The position numbers were made by a program, and so were the translations under genes. From Quadrisphaera sp. (GTDB lineage Bacteria > Actinomycetota > Actinomycetes > Actinomycetales > Quadrisphaeraceae): a DNA stretch of 64,000 bases. The notes under the pieces were generated by a model. The model ran no database searches, was not told the DNA's origin, and saw only the letters and a list, made by a program, of their open reading frames with translations. Location of the stretch: NCBI GenBank assembly GCA_029257185.1, contig JARICT010000032.1, positions 20,771-84,770 on the forward strand, read 5' to 3'. The stretch's first letter is position 1; each line of letters opens with the position of its first letter. Positions 52,862-62,179 of this stretch are shown here, piece after piece.

Positions 52862-53092
52862 ATGAGGGTCGGGGTCGACCTCGCGCGGTGCCAGACGTAC
52901 GGGCAGTGCGTCTTCGCCGCTCCGGACGTCTTCGCTCTCCGCGGCCTGGAGACGATGGAGTTCGACTACGCCCCGGACGAGCGCCAGGCCGACGCCGTGC
53001 TGCGGGCCCAGGCGGCCTGCCCCGTGGCGGCCATCTCGGTGCAGCTCGGCGGGCCCGGTGAGTCCGTGACCGGCGCGACGGGCGAGCGGTGA
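52862..53092 (+). CDS. [3Fe-4S]-type ferredoxin of a P450 system
   Basis: 76 residues. Ligand pattern: Cys10-x5-Cys16 (CQTYGQC) and Cys53-Pro. The position of the missing fourth ligand is Tyr13, so a 3Fe-4S cluster is expected, as in actinobacterial ferredoxins that serve P450s. FAAPDVFALRG and CPVAAISVQ are typical. It relays electrons from the reductase that follows to the P450. ATG start; the stop overlaps the reductase GTG. Confidence 0.88.
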   Translation: MRVGVDLARCQTYGQCVFAAPDVFALRGLETMEFDYAPDERQADAVLRAQAACPVAAISVQLGGPGESVTGATGER

Positions 53093-54519
53093 GCGCCCCC
53101 GCTCCGGAGCTCGAGCGGGTCGTCGTCGTCGGGGCCTCCCTCGGGGGGCTCAAGGGCGCCGAGGCGCTCCGCGAGAACGGATTCACCGGCACGCTCACCG
53201 TGATCGGCGACGAGGCCGGGGAGCCGTACGACCGCCCGCCGCTCAGCAAGGCCGTGCTCGCCGGACGAGCAGGTGCCGAGGAGACGCTGCTCCCGCGCCT
53301 CGTCGACCTCGACGCCGAGTGGATCGACGGCGTCGCCGCGACCGGGCTCGACACCGCCCGGCGCGTCGTGTCCCTGGCCGACGGGCGCGAGGTCGGCTAC
53401 GACCGGGTGCTCATCACCACCGGGACCCGGGCCCGAGCGTGGCCCGACGCCGCGCAGGGCGCCCTCGACGGCGTGTTCACCCTCAGGACCCCGGCGGACG
53501 CGGCCGCGCTGCGCGAGCGCCTCGCGGCCTCGCCGCGGCGGGTGCTGGTCGTCGGCGGAGGGTTCATCGGCAGCGAGGTGGCCTCGGTGTGCCTCGAGCT
53601 GGGCCTGCCCGTCACCCTCGTCGAGCACGGGACGGCGCCGCTGGTCAGCGCGCTGGGCGGGGCCGCGGGCGTCATCACCTCGCGGCTGCAGCGCAGCCAC
53701 GGTGTGGACCTGCGGTGCGGCACCGCGGTGACCGACCTGCTGGGGGACGAGGAGGGACGCTTCACCGCCGGGAAGCTCTCGGACGGCGACACCGTGGAGG
53801 CGGACGTCGCGGTCATCGCGCTCGGCGCGGTGCGCAACGTCGAGTGGCTGGAGGGCTCCGGGCTCGCTGCCGACCGTCGGGGGGTCGTCTGCGACGCGGG
53901 CTGCCGGGTCTTCGACGGCACCGGGATGGTCACCGACGACGTCTTCGTCGCCGGTGACGTGGCGCGCTGGCCTCACCAGCTCTACGACGGGCAGCTGCTC
54001 GCCGTCGAGCACTGGGCGAACGCCGTCGACCAGGCGCAGACCGCCGCGCACAACATGGTGTGCCCGCCGCGCGAGCGTCGCGCCCACGACGCGCTGCCGG
54101 TGTTCTGGTCGAACCAGTTCGGCCTCAACATCAAGTCGGTCGGCGTGCCCAGCTCGGCAGAGGAGGTGGTGCTGACGCAGGGGTCTCCGGAGGCGATGAG
54201 GTTCGTGGCCGTCTACGGCTCCGGCGGGCGCGTCGTGGCCGCCGCGGCGGTGGACGAGCCTCGCGCTCTCGAGGCCTACGAGGCGATGATCCGTGCCCGC
54301 GCACCCTTCCCGCCGGACGTGCGCGCCGGCGACGGCCCGCAGGACATGAACGTCGTCCCTGCCGCGTTCCCCCGCAAGGGCGGCGCGACCCACAGCTCCA
54401 CGGCGTCGGCGACCGGCCCCGGCCCCGCCTCACCCGAGGCGCGGGACGAGGACGGCGCCATCGACCAGCAGGGCGCCGAGGCCGACCCCCGCACCCCGCC
54501 GGGCCCTCGCGCCCTCTGA
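53089..54519 (+). CDS. NAD(P)H-dependent ferredoxin reductase (FAD, rhodocoxin-reductase type)
   Basis: 476 residues. FAD motif VVVVGASLGGLKGAEALRENG, then YDRPPLSKAVLAG, the NAD(P) motif VLVVGGGFIGSEVASVCLELG, and VFVAGDVARWPHQLYDG with the second FAD motif. This is the oxygenase-coupled ferredoxin reductase family (rhodocoxin/putidaredoxin reductase like), with a C-terminal thioredoxin-reductase-like domain and an unstructured tail. It forms an operon with the ferredoxin (GTGA overlap) and the P450, a complete class-I P450 electron chain. Confidence 0.9.
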   Translation: MSAPAPELERVVVVGASLGGLKGAEALRENGFTGTLTVIGDEAGEPYDRPPLSKAVLAGRAGAEETLLPRLVDLDAEWIDGVAATGLDTARRVVSLADGREVGYDRVLITTGTRARAWPDAAQGALDGVFTLRTPADAAALRERLAASPRRVLVVGGGFIGSEVASVCLELGLPVTLVEHGTAPLVSALGGAAGVITSRLQRSHGVDLRCGTAVTDLLGDEEGRFTAGKLSDGDTVEADVAVIALGAVRNVEWLEGSGLAADRRGVVCDAGCRVFDGTGMVTDDVFVAGDVARWPHQLYDGQLLAVEHWANAVDQAQTAAHNMVCPPRERRAHDALPVFWSNQFGLNIKSVGVPSSAEEVVLTQGSPEAMRFVAVYGSGGRVVAAAAVDEPRALEAYEAMIRARAPFPPDVRAGDGPQDMNVVPAAFPRKGGATHSSTASATGPGPASPEARDEDGAIDQQGAEADPRTPPGPRAL

Positions 54520-54594
54520 GCCGCGGCGCGACGAGCCGGCCAGCACGGACGGCACCGGGGCCACGACGACCCACCAGAACCAGGACCAGGAGAC

Positions 54595-55938
54595 ATGACC
54601 GCCACCGACGAGCAGCAGACCGCCACCGCCGACACGACCACCGAGGGAGCGGCCGACCAGGGGAGCCTCTTCGCCGAGCTCATCGCCCCGTCGACCCGCC
54701 CGGACCCGTATCCGGTCTTCGCGCGGATGCGCGAGCAGCCCGTACGCCAGGAGCAGGACGGGACGTGGGTGGTGAGCGGCTTCGACGAGATCGCGCTGCT
54801 CCTGCACGACCCCCGGGTCAGCTCCGACGAGCGCAAGTCCGACCCGGACGTGCCGGGCCTGTCCTCGCAGGGACAGAAGATCATCCAGGCGGGCATGGCC
54901 GAGCAGGGGCTCAGCGAGGAGGAGGTGGCTGAGGTCGCCGCGCAGCCGAGACCCTTCATCCTCACTGACCCGCCGGTGCACGACCGGCTGCGCGGCTCGG
55001 TGATGCGGCAGTTCACCCCCGAGCGCATCGCCGGTCTGTCCGGAGAGGTCGAGCGGCTCGTCGACACGTACCTGGACGAGATGTTCGACGAGGCCGACCG
55101 GAGCGAGGACCGCGTCGTCGACCTCGTGGACAGCTTCTCGCTGCCCCTGCCGGTCCAGGTCATCTGCGACCTCCTGGGGGTCCCGGCGGAGGACCAGGAC
55201 CGGTTCCACGAGTGGGCCAACGACACCGCGCAGGCCATCAACCCCATCGCCACCCTCTCCGAGCAGGAGCTGGTCGCGACCCAGGAGTCCGTCCAGCAGC
55301 TCGACGAGTACCTCGCGGGGCTCATCGAGGCGCGCACCGCCGAGCCCCGCGAGGACCTGCTCTCGGCGCTCATCACCGCCGACGACTCCGGGGCGCGCAT
55401 GGATCCGGAGGACCTCGTGGGCACGATGCTGCTACTGCTGGTCGCCGGGCACGAGACGACGGTCAACCTGGTCACCAACACCACGCTCGCCATGCTCCGC
55501 GACCCGTGCCTGCGCGAGCGCGTCGCCAGCGAGCCGGGCATCGAGGTGCTCTTCGCCGAGGAGATGCTGCGCTACGACCCGCCGGTGCAGTTCCGCACCC
55601 GGACCACGCTGGCGCCGATCGACATCGACGGCCACCACATCCCCGCCGGGTCCTCGCTGGTGCTGGCGCTCGCCGCGGGCAGCCGGGACCCCCGTCACGT
55701 CGAGGACGCGGACGTCATCGTCCCTGACCGCCGCGACAACAAGCACCTCGGCTTCGGTGGCGGAGAGCACTACTGCGTGGGCGCCCCGCTGGCCCGCCTG
55801 GAGAGCCACGTGGCGATCGCCGCGCTCGCGCGGCGCCTCGAGGGCGCCGAGCTCGTCGCCGACCCGCCGCCGTACCGGCACAACGCCTCGCTGCGCGGCC
55901 CGGAGACGCTGGAGATCCGGCTCCCCGTGCGCGGCTGA
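54595..55938 (+). CDS. cytochrome P450
   Basis: 447 residues. I-helix LLLVAGHETTVNLVTN with the oxygen-activating acid/Thr pair (HETT, residues 286-289), K-helix FAEEMLRYDPPVQFRTRTT and heme-binding loop FGGGEHYCVGAPLARLE with ligand Cys394. It resembles soluble actinobacterial CYPs that hydroxylate terpenoids, macrolides or xenobiotics. The substrate is not predictable. The gene follows the reductase by 75 bases with AGGAGAC before the ATG. The three genes form a self-contained oxidation system inside the translation-gene cluster. Confidence 0.93.
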   Translation: MTATDEQQTATADTTTEGAADQGSLFAELIAPSTRPDPYPVFARMREQPVRQEQDGTWVVSGFDEIALLLHDPRVSSDERKSDPDVPGLSSQGQKIIQAGMAEQGLSEEEVAEVAAQPRPFILTDPPVHDRLRGSVMRQFTPERIAGLSGEVERLVDTYLDEMFDEADRSEDRVVDLVDSFSLPLPVQVICDLLGVPAEDQDRFHEWANDTAQAINPIATLSEQELVATQESVQQLDEYLAGLIEARTAEPREDLLSALITADDSGARMDPEDLVGTMLLLLVAGHETTVNLVTNTTLAMLRDPCLRERVASEPGIEVLFAEEMLRYDPPVQFRTRTTLAPIDIDGHHIPAGSSLVLALAAGSRDPRHVEDADVIVPDRRDNKHLGFGGGEHYCVGAPLARLESHVAIAALARRLEGAELVADPPPYRHNASLRGPETLEIRLPVRG

Positions 55939-55958
55939 GAGCCTCGTCGGGCCCTGCG

Positions 55959-55964
55959 TACCGT
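55959..55964 (+). promoter_or_regulatory. -10 hexamer TACCGT for truB
   Basis: TANNNT hexamer exactly six bases before the GTG at 55971. Confidence 0.5.
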
Positions 55965-55970
55965 GTGGAC

Positions 55971-56918
55971 GTGACGTCGACGAGCTGGGAGGCGCCCGAC
56001 GGGCTCCTCGTGGTCGACAAGCCGGCGGGCTGGACCAGCCACGACGTCGTGTCCCGCGGCCGCCGTCTGCTGGGCACCCGCAAGGTGGGGCACGCCGGCA
56101 CGCTGGACCCTCTGGCCACCGGCGTCCTCGTGCTCGGTGTGGGTCGCGGCACCAAGCTGCTCACCTACCTCGTCGGGGCCGACAAGGAGTACACCGCCAC
56201 CGTGGTGCTCGGGGCGTCGACCGTCACCGACGACGTCGAGGGGGAGGTCACCTCCCGGGCGGCGCCGGAGGCGATGGCCGCGTTGACGCGGGAGCGCCTG
56301 GACGACGCCGTGGCCACGCTCACCGGCGACGTCGAGCAGGTCCCCAGCTCGGTCTCCGCCATCAAGGTGGACGGGCAGAGGTCCTACGCGCGGGTGCGCG
56401 GCGGCGAGGACGTCGCCCTGCCGGCGCGCCCGGTGACGGTGAGCGCGTTCGACGTGCTCGACGTCCGTCCCGGCGACGCGCGGTGGGAGGTCGACGTGGC
56501 CGTCACCGTCTCGTCGGGCACGTACGTCCGCGCCCTGGCGCGGGACCTCGGGTCGGCGCTGGAGGTCGGCGGTCACCTGTCGGCGCTGCGCCGCACCCGC
56601 GTGGGGGGCTACCGCCTCGACGTCGCCCACCCGCTCGGCGAGCTGGCGCCACGAGACGGCGAGCCGCGGGCCAGCAGCGCCGCGGTCGACGCGCTGCTGC
56701 CGCTGGCCGACGCCGCCCGGGCCGTGCTGCCGGTGTGGCAGCCCGACGACGAGCAGGTCCGCCGGCTGCGCCACGGCCAGCGCCTGGCCGCCGACGGCAG
56801 CGGCGTCGGCCCCGGGCCCACGGCCGCGATCAGCGCCGACGGGGTGCTGGTCGCCGTCGTCCGCGCCGAGCGCGGGGCCATCCGACCCGGCCTGGTGCTG
56901 GACGCTCAGCAGTCCTGA
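55971..56918 (+). CDS. truB: tRNA pseudouridine(55) synthase
   Basis: 315 residues. GLLVVDKPAGWTSHDVV, the catalytic Asp in HAGTLDPLATGVLVLG, QVPSSVSAIKVDGQRSYARVR and SSGTYVRALARDLG. It makes pseudouridine 55 in the T loop of tRNAs. The C-terminal domain is present. The GTG at 55971 is preferred over the in-frame GTG at 55965, because only 55971 has the leaderless six-base spacing. Confidence 0.95.
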   Translation: MTSTSWEAPDGLLVVDKPAGWTSHDVVSRGRRLLGTRKVGHAGTLDPLATGVLVLGVGRGTKLLTYLVGADKEYTATVVLGASTVTDDVEGEVTSRAAPEAMAALTRERLDDAVATLTGDVEQVPSSVSAIKVDGQRSYARVRGGEDVALPARPVTVSAFDVLDVRPGDARWEVDVAVTVSSGTYVRALARDLGSALEVGGHLSALRRTRVGGYRLDVAHPLGELAPRDGEPRASSAAVDALLPLADAARAVLPVWQPDDEQVRRLRHGQRLAADGSGVGPGPTAAISADGVLVAVVRAERGAIRPGLVLDAQQS

Positions 56919-57005
56919 CGCGGCCCGTCGAGCGAGGACCTCGCGCGGGCGACACGCCGCGTGGTGACGCGCCGGCTCCCCGCTCGGCAGGTTCTGGGCG
57001 CCGGG

Positions 57006-57173
57006 TCAGCCGCGGTGCCAGCGCGTGTGCACCGTCTGGCTCTGGTAGGCCACGACGGCCCCGCACGTGTCGCACACCGGTGCACGGCTGCCGCGCTCGT
57101 CGAGCGTGAACCCGTCCTCGAGCGTCGGCCGGTCGAGGCCGAGGAACCGCAGGACTCGCTGGACGATGCTCAT
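57006..57173 (-). CDS. 55-residue putative zinc-binding small protein
   Basis: ATG at 57173 on the minus strand. It starts [18 protein letters not shown] and ends in a Cys/His part: CDTC (Cys34, Cys37) and HTRWH (His49, His53), spaced like a small zinc ribbon or C2H2-type site. The N-terminal third is a basic amphipathic helix. Codon use fits the genome. No ribosome-binding site is obvious. I do not recognise a named family; a DNA-, RNA- or protein-binding role is a guess. It converges with truB. Confidence 0.6.
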   Translation of the reverse strand: MSIVQRVLRFLGLDRPTLEDGFTLDERGSRAPVCDTCGAVVAYQSQTVHTRWHRG

Positions 57174-57318
57174 GGAGCGTCACGCTACGGCCGTGCTGCG
57201 GCCGACCGGGTTCTCGGTGCGGTGCAGCGCCCGTCGGACCGGCGTACCCTCCGATCACCGACCGACCCCGACGGAGGGGCCGGCGCTGCACGACGCTGAC
57301 GACGTGGAGATGACTCGC

Positions 57319-58851
<1,533 letters not shown>

Positions 58852-58861
58852 TGGGTCTGCC

Positions 58862-59254
58862 GTGAGGGTGGGCGAGGGCGTTGCCGCGCCGAGCCGGGTC
58901 GCGATCACCCCGGCCGCCGTCGAGGTGGTGGAGCGGCTGCGGGCTCGCCACGGCGCGGTGGTCTTCCACCAGTCCGGCGGGTGCTGCGACGGGTCCTCGC
59001 CGATGTGCTTCGCCGAGGGGGACCTGATCCTGGGACCGCGTGACGTCGTGCTCGGCGAGGTCGCCGGCGCGGCGTTCTGCATGACCTCCGCGCAGTACCG
59101 GCTCTGGGAGCACACCCACCTCACCGTCGACGTGGTGCCGGGCCGCGGCGCGGGGTTCAGCCTCGAGGCCCCGGACGGCATCCGCTTCCTCATCCGGTCC
59201 CGGCTGCTCACCGAGGACGAGGCCGCGAGCCCTGCGGCGGTACCCGCCGGGTAG
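58862..59254 (+). CDS. DUF779 family protein
   Basis: 130 residues. VVFHQSGGCCDGSSPMCFAEGD, with a Cys-Cys pair and a third Cys, is the DUF779 signature; the C-terminal SLEAPDGIRFLIRSRLL also fits. The function is unknown; the gene regularly sits just after an acetaldehyde dehydrogenase, so a maturation or redox-protection role for it is plausible. GTG start ten bases after the dehydrogenase stop. The Cys cluster suggests metal binding. Confidence 0.85.
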   Translation: MRVGEGVAAPSRVAITPAAVEVVERLRARHGAVVFHQSGGCCDGSSPMCFAEGDLILGPRDVVLGEVAGAAFCMTSAQYRLWEHTHLTVDVVPGRGAGFSLEAPDGIRFLIRSRLLTEDEAASPAAVPAG

Positions 59255-59282
59255 GGACGTCGGTCGGCCACCCGGTCCCTAC
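59251..59282 (+). terminator. hairpin overlapping the DUF779 stop
   Basis: GTAGGGAC (59251-59258) pairs with GTCCCTAC (59275-59282) around a 16-base loop. The stop codon lies in the left arm. Confidence 0.5.
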
Positions 59283-59384
59283 GGTCCGCCCGGTGATCAG
59301 GCCGCCGTGGCCGGGAGTCTGATCGGGGACGCTGCGCCGTGCAGGGCGCTAGGAGACCGCGGTGGCGTGTCCCCGGTCGAGGGT

Positions 59385-59456
59385 GGTGCGGGTCTCAAGC
59401 GCGGCTCGGCGTCCCCGGTCGGTGCGGGCCTCAAGCGCGGCGGGGCGTCCCAGGTC
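59385..59456 (+). repeat. two tandem copies of a 36-bp repeat
   Basis: Copies at 59385-59420 and 59421-59456 differ at four bases, with a degenerate third start after them (GGTGCGGCGGGCCCGGTC). They fill most of the 256-base non-coding stretch 59255-59510. No other signal is seen there. Confidence 0.8.
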
Positions 59457-59510
59457 GGTGCGGCGGGCCCGGTCGGTGGGCGGTACCCGATCAGCAGGGG
59501 CGACCGGGCG

Positions 59511-59753
59511 TCAGGAGCGGTGCGGCCGGTCGTCGTGGCGGTCAGCCCGGTCGTGGGGCGCAGGGGTGGACGGCTGCTCGGACCCGGACGTCCCGCGGCC
59601 GCGGCGCTGGATGCGGTCCTTGACCTCGGCGACCCTCTCCTTCGTCCGCGGGTCCTTGGCCACCTCCTGCGCCTTCGTGGTGGCGGTGCGCAGGGCCCGC
59701 TGCCCGGCGGGGGTGCGTGCGAGCGAGGCGATCTTGCCGATCAGGCCGGCCAT
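59511..59753 (-). CDS. 80-residue hypothetical protein
   Basis: Starts MAGLIGKIASLARTPAGQRA, followed by a basic helix (KAQEVAKDPRTKERVAEVKD) and a disordered Arg/Asp/His/Pro tail. A strong GGAGGG lies six bases before the ATG, which makes it a real gene in my view. No known family. The segment LARTPAGQRALRTATTKAQE resembles the WARSPRGRRTLVAAASVAVQ segment of the gene at 59874, so the two may be distant paralogues. Confidence 0.6.
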   Translation of the reverse strand: MAGLIGKIASLARTPAGQRALRTATTKAQEVAKDPRTKERVAEVKDRIQRRGRGTSGSEQPSTPAPHDRADRHDDRPHRS

Positions 59754-59873
59754 GGGGTTCCCTCCGGGTCCGCGGGCGTCGCGAGGACGCGCCGTCTGCC
59801 TCCCAGGATGCCCTGCTGCAGCGGCTGCGGCAGATCGAGCCTGCCCGGCCCCCGAGGCGGGGTGTGCCGCCGC

Positions 59874-60140
59874 TCAGCCGCGGGCGCGACGGTTGGCCCG
59901 CCAGCCTCCGCAGTCACCGCGGGCGGGCCGGCCCCGGCCGTCCGGCGCGGGAGGCGTGCCGGCAGGCGGTGCGGTTCGAGCGCGGGAGGGCGTGTCGCGG
60001 GCGACCTCGGTGACGACCTGCACCGCGACCGACGCAGCGGCGACGAGCGTTCGCCGGCCGCGCGGGCTGCGTGCCCACGCAGCCACCGCCGAGACGGCCG
60101 TGACGGGCAGGGAGGTGTGGCGGGGAGTGAGCGAGGTCAT
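59874..60140 (-). CDS. 88-residue hypothetical protein
   Basis: ATG at 60140 with GGAG five bases upstream. N-terminal MTSLTPRHTSLPVTAVSAVA, a short hydrophobic helix (TLVAAASVAVQVVTEVA), then a Pro/Arg/Gly-rich tail. It resembles the neighbouring 80-residue protein in layout. The tail is low-complexity and could be an artefact of the G+C content, so confidence is moderate. An in-frame start at 60191 is possible. Confidence 0.45.
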   Translation of the reverse strand: MTSLTPRHTSLPVTAVSAVAAWARSPRGRRTLVAAASVAVQVVTEVARDTPSRARTAPPAGTPPAPDGRGRPARGDCGGWRANRRARG

Positions 60141-60271
60141 GGCGGCTCCGGGATCGGGCAGCGCCGTCGGTCGGCGCCGCATCGCCAGCATCTCCCGCCG
60201 TCCGCGCCGACGCGACGGACGCCCGCGACCTCGTCAGGGTCGTGTCAGGGGCGCGCGCAGCGCTGGGCCTC

Positions 60272-61150
60272 TCAGCGCGAGGTGGCCCGGGAGAACTGCC
60301 GGGTGGCCAGCGGCACGAAGATCGCCAGCGCGATGCCGATCCACGCCAGGGTGTAGAGGGTGGGGTGCTCGATCGGGAGAGACCCGGTGGGCGCCGGCAG
60401 CGTGCCGGTGTTGCCGAAGAGGTTGCGGGTCGAGGCGACCATGGTCGAGATCGGGTTCCACTCCGCGACGGTGCGCAGCGCGGCAGGGAAGGTCTCCGGC
60501 GGGACGAAGGTGTTGGCGATGAACGTCAGCGGGAAGATGACGATGAACGAGATCTGGTTGAACGACTCCGGCGCCCGCAGCAGCAGCCCCACGTAGGCCA
60601 TGACCCAGCTGAAGGCGTACGCGAAGAGCAGCAGCAGCGCGAACCCGGCGGCCGCCTGCGGGATCGAGGACGTGATGCGCCACCCCACGAGCAGGCCGGT
60701 CGCGGTCATGATGATCGTCACGAGGACGTTCGTGAGCAGGTCCGAGGTGGTGCGCCCGACGAGCACCGCCATGCGCGACATCGGCAGGGAGCGGAAGCGG
60801 TCGATGATGCCCTTCTGCATGTCCTCGGCGAGCCCGCTGCCCGTCACGGTGGCGCCGAAGATCACGGTCTGCGCGAAGATCCCGGGGATGAGGTACTCGG
60901 CGTAGCTCACGCCGCCGGGGATCTGTGCGCCGATGGCCCCGCCGAAGACGTAGCGGAACAGGATGATGAACATGATCGGCGAGATCAGCGTCCCGACGAG
61001 GACGTCGGGGACCCGCCGGATCTTCAGCAGGTTGCGCTTGGCGACCACGAGGCCGTCGAGCACGGCATGGCTGCCGCGGGGTGCCTCGGAGACCATCTCG
61101 TCGTCGCGGGCGGCCTGCGCCGGCTCGCTCGCGCGGTCCGTGGCGGTCAT
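60272..61150 (-). CDS. ABC-2 type permease, DrrB-like exporter subunit
   Basis: 292 residues with six membrane helices. It contains TLISPIMFIILFRYVFGGAI, MQKGIIDRFRSLPMSRMAVL (the conserved cytoplasmic loop of ABC-2 permeases) and WNPISTMVASTRNLFGN near the C terminus, as in daunorubicin-resistance DrrB. With the ATPase it should export a hydrophobic compound or lipid. ATG overlaps the ATPase stop (ATGA), so the frame's upstream extension is not used. Confidence 0.9.
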   Translation of the reverse strand: MTATDRASEPAQAARDDEMVSEAPRGSHAVLDGLVVAKRNLLKIRRVPDVLVGTLISPIMFIILFRYVFGGAIGAQIPGGVSYAEYLIPGIFAQTVIFGATVTGSGLAEDMQKGIIDRFRSLPMSRMAVLVGRTTSDLLTNVLVTIIMTATGLLVGWRITSSIPQAAAGFALLLLFAYAFSWVMAYVGLLLRAPESFNQISFIVIFPLTFIANTFVPPETFPAALRTVAEWNPISTMVASTRNLFGNTGTLPAPTGSLPIEHPTLYTLAWIGIALAIFVPLATRQFSRATSR

Positions 61151-62079
61151 GAGGAGGCTCCGGTGAGGGTGAGGAAGACGTCGTCGAGCGTGGGGCGGCG
61201 CAGCCCGACGTCGAGCAGGGCCACGCCAGCGTCGTCCAGCGCCCGGAGGATCTCCACCATCTGAGCGGTGCCGCCGGTCACGGGGACCGTCAGGCGCCCG
61301 CCGCCGTCGTCGGAGACCTCGGCCCCGGTCCGTGCGAGGACCGCGGTGGCCGCGCACACCTGGTCCTCGCGGGCCACCTCCACCTCGACCCGGTCGCCGC
61401 CGACCTGGCTCTTCAGCTGGTCGGCCGTGCCCTGCGCGATGGCCCGGCCGTGGTCGATGACCACGATGTCGTCGGCGAGGAGGTCGGCCTCCTCGAGGTA
61501 CTGCGTGGTGAGCAGCAGGGTCGTGCCGCCCTGCACCAGGCCGCGGAGCAGCTCCCACATGTCGAGGCGGCTGCGGGGGTCGAGGCCGGTGGTGGGCTCG
61601 TCGAGGAAGAGCACCGGGGGAGAGGCCACGATCGCGCCGGCGAGGTCCAGGCGCCGTCGCATGCCGCCGGAGTACGTCTTCGAGGGGCGGTCCGCGGCGT
61701 CGGTGAGCCGGAACGTCTCGAGCAGCTCGCGGGCGCGCTCGCGCGAGCGCTTCTTGCCCAGGTGGTACAGGCGCCCGACCATGTCGAGGTTCTCGAAGCC
61801 GGTGAGGTACTCGTCGACCGCGGCGTACTGCCCCGACACGCCGATGCGCCGGCGCACCTCCGCCGGGTCGGCACGCACGTCCACCCCGGCCACGTGGACC
61901 TCACCCTCGTCGGGGGTGATGAGCGTGGTGAGGACCTTCACCATCGTCGTCTTGCCCGCACCGTTGGGCCCGAGCAGCGCGAGGACGGTCCCGGTGGGCA
62001 CGGTGAGGTCCACCCCGGCGAGCGCCTCGACGTCCCCGTAGCGCTTGACCACACCGCGGGCACGCACCGCATCCACCAT
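61147..62079 (-). CDS. ABC exporter ATPase, DrrA-like
   Basis: 310 residues. Walker A LLGPNGAGKTTMVKVL, Q-loop SGQYAAVDEYLTGFENL, signature TYSGGMRRRLDLAGAI, Walker B PVLFLDEPTTGLDPRSR and switch LTTQYLEEADLLADDI. The C-terminal extension of about 80 residues (RRPTLDDVFLTLTG) is the DrrA-type C-terminal domain. Pairs with the permease downstream for drug or lipid export. The ATG at 62079 has TACCCT six bases upstream. Confidence 0.92.
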   Translation of the reverse strand: MVDAVRARGVVKRYGDVEALAGVDLTVPTGTVLALLGPNGAGKTTMVKVLTTLITPDEGEVHVAGVDVRADPAEVRRRIGVSGQYAAVDEYLTGFENLDMVGRLYHLGKKRSRERARELLETFRLTDAADRPSKTYSGGMRRRLDLAGAIVASPPVLFLDEPTTGLDPRSRLDMWELLRGLVQGGTTLLLTTQYLEEADLLADDIVVIDHGRAIAQGTADQLKSQVGGDRVEVEVAREDQVCAATAVLARTGAEVSDDGGGRLTVPVTGGTAQMVEILRALDDAGVALLDVGLRRPTLDDVFLTLTGASS

Positions 62080-62085
62080 GGACGC

Positions 62086-62091
62086 AGGGTA
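62086..62091 (-). promoter_or_regulatory. -10 hexamer TACCCT for the exporter operon
   Basis: Minus-strand TANNNT exactly six bases before the ATG at 62079; same hexamer as gabT. Confidence 0.5.
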
Positions 62092-62167
62092 TGGCAGGGG
62101 TGCGACGTCCGGGGCGTCCCGCGAGGGCGGTGGGCGAGGTGGGGACGCACGACGTCGTCGTCGATGG

Positions 62168-62173
62168 CACCCT
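62168..62173 (+). promoter_or_regulatory. -10-like hexamer CACCCT for ribF
   Basis: Exactly six bases before the ribF GTG at 62180; it faces the exporter promoter across a 100-base divergent gap. Confidence 0.45.
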
Positions 62174-62179
62174 GTGCGG

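Noticed and set aside
59941..60010. tRNA T-loop-like GGTTCGAG
   Set aside because: No matching acceptor stem, D-arm or anticodon arm around it.
62080..62179. FMN riboswitch for ribF
   Set aside because: The gap to the divergent operon is only 100 bases and the leaderless hexamer leaves no 5' leader; no RFN-element core is seen.
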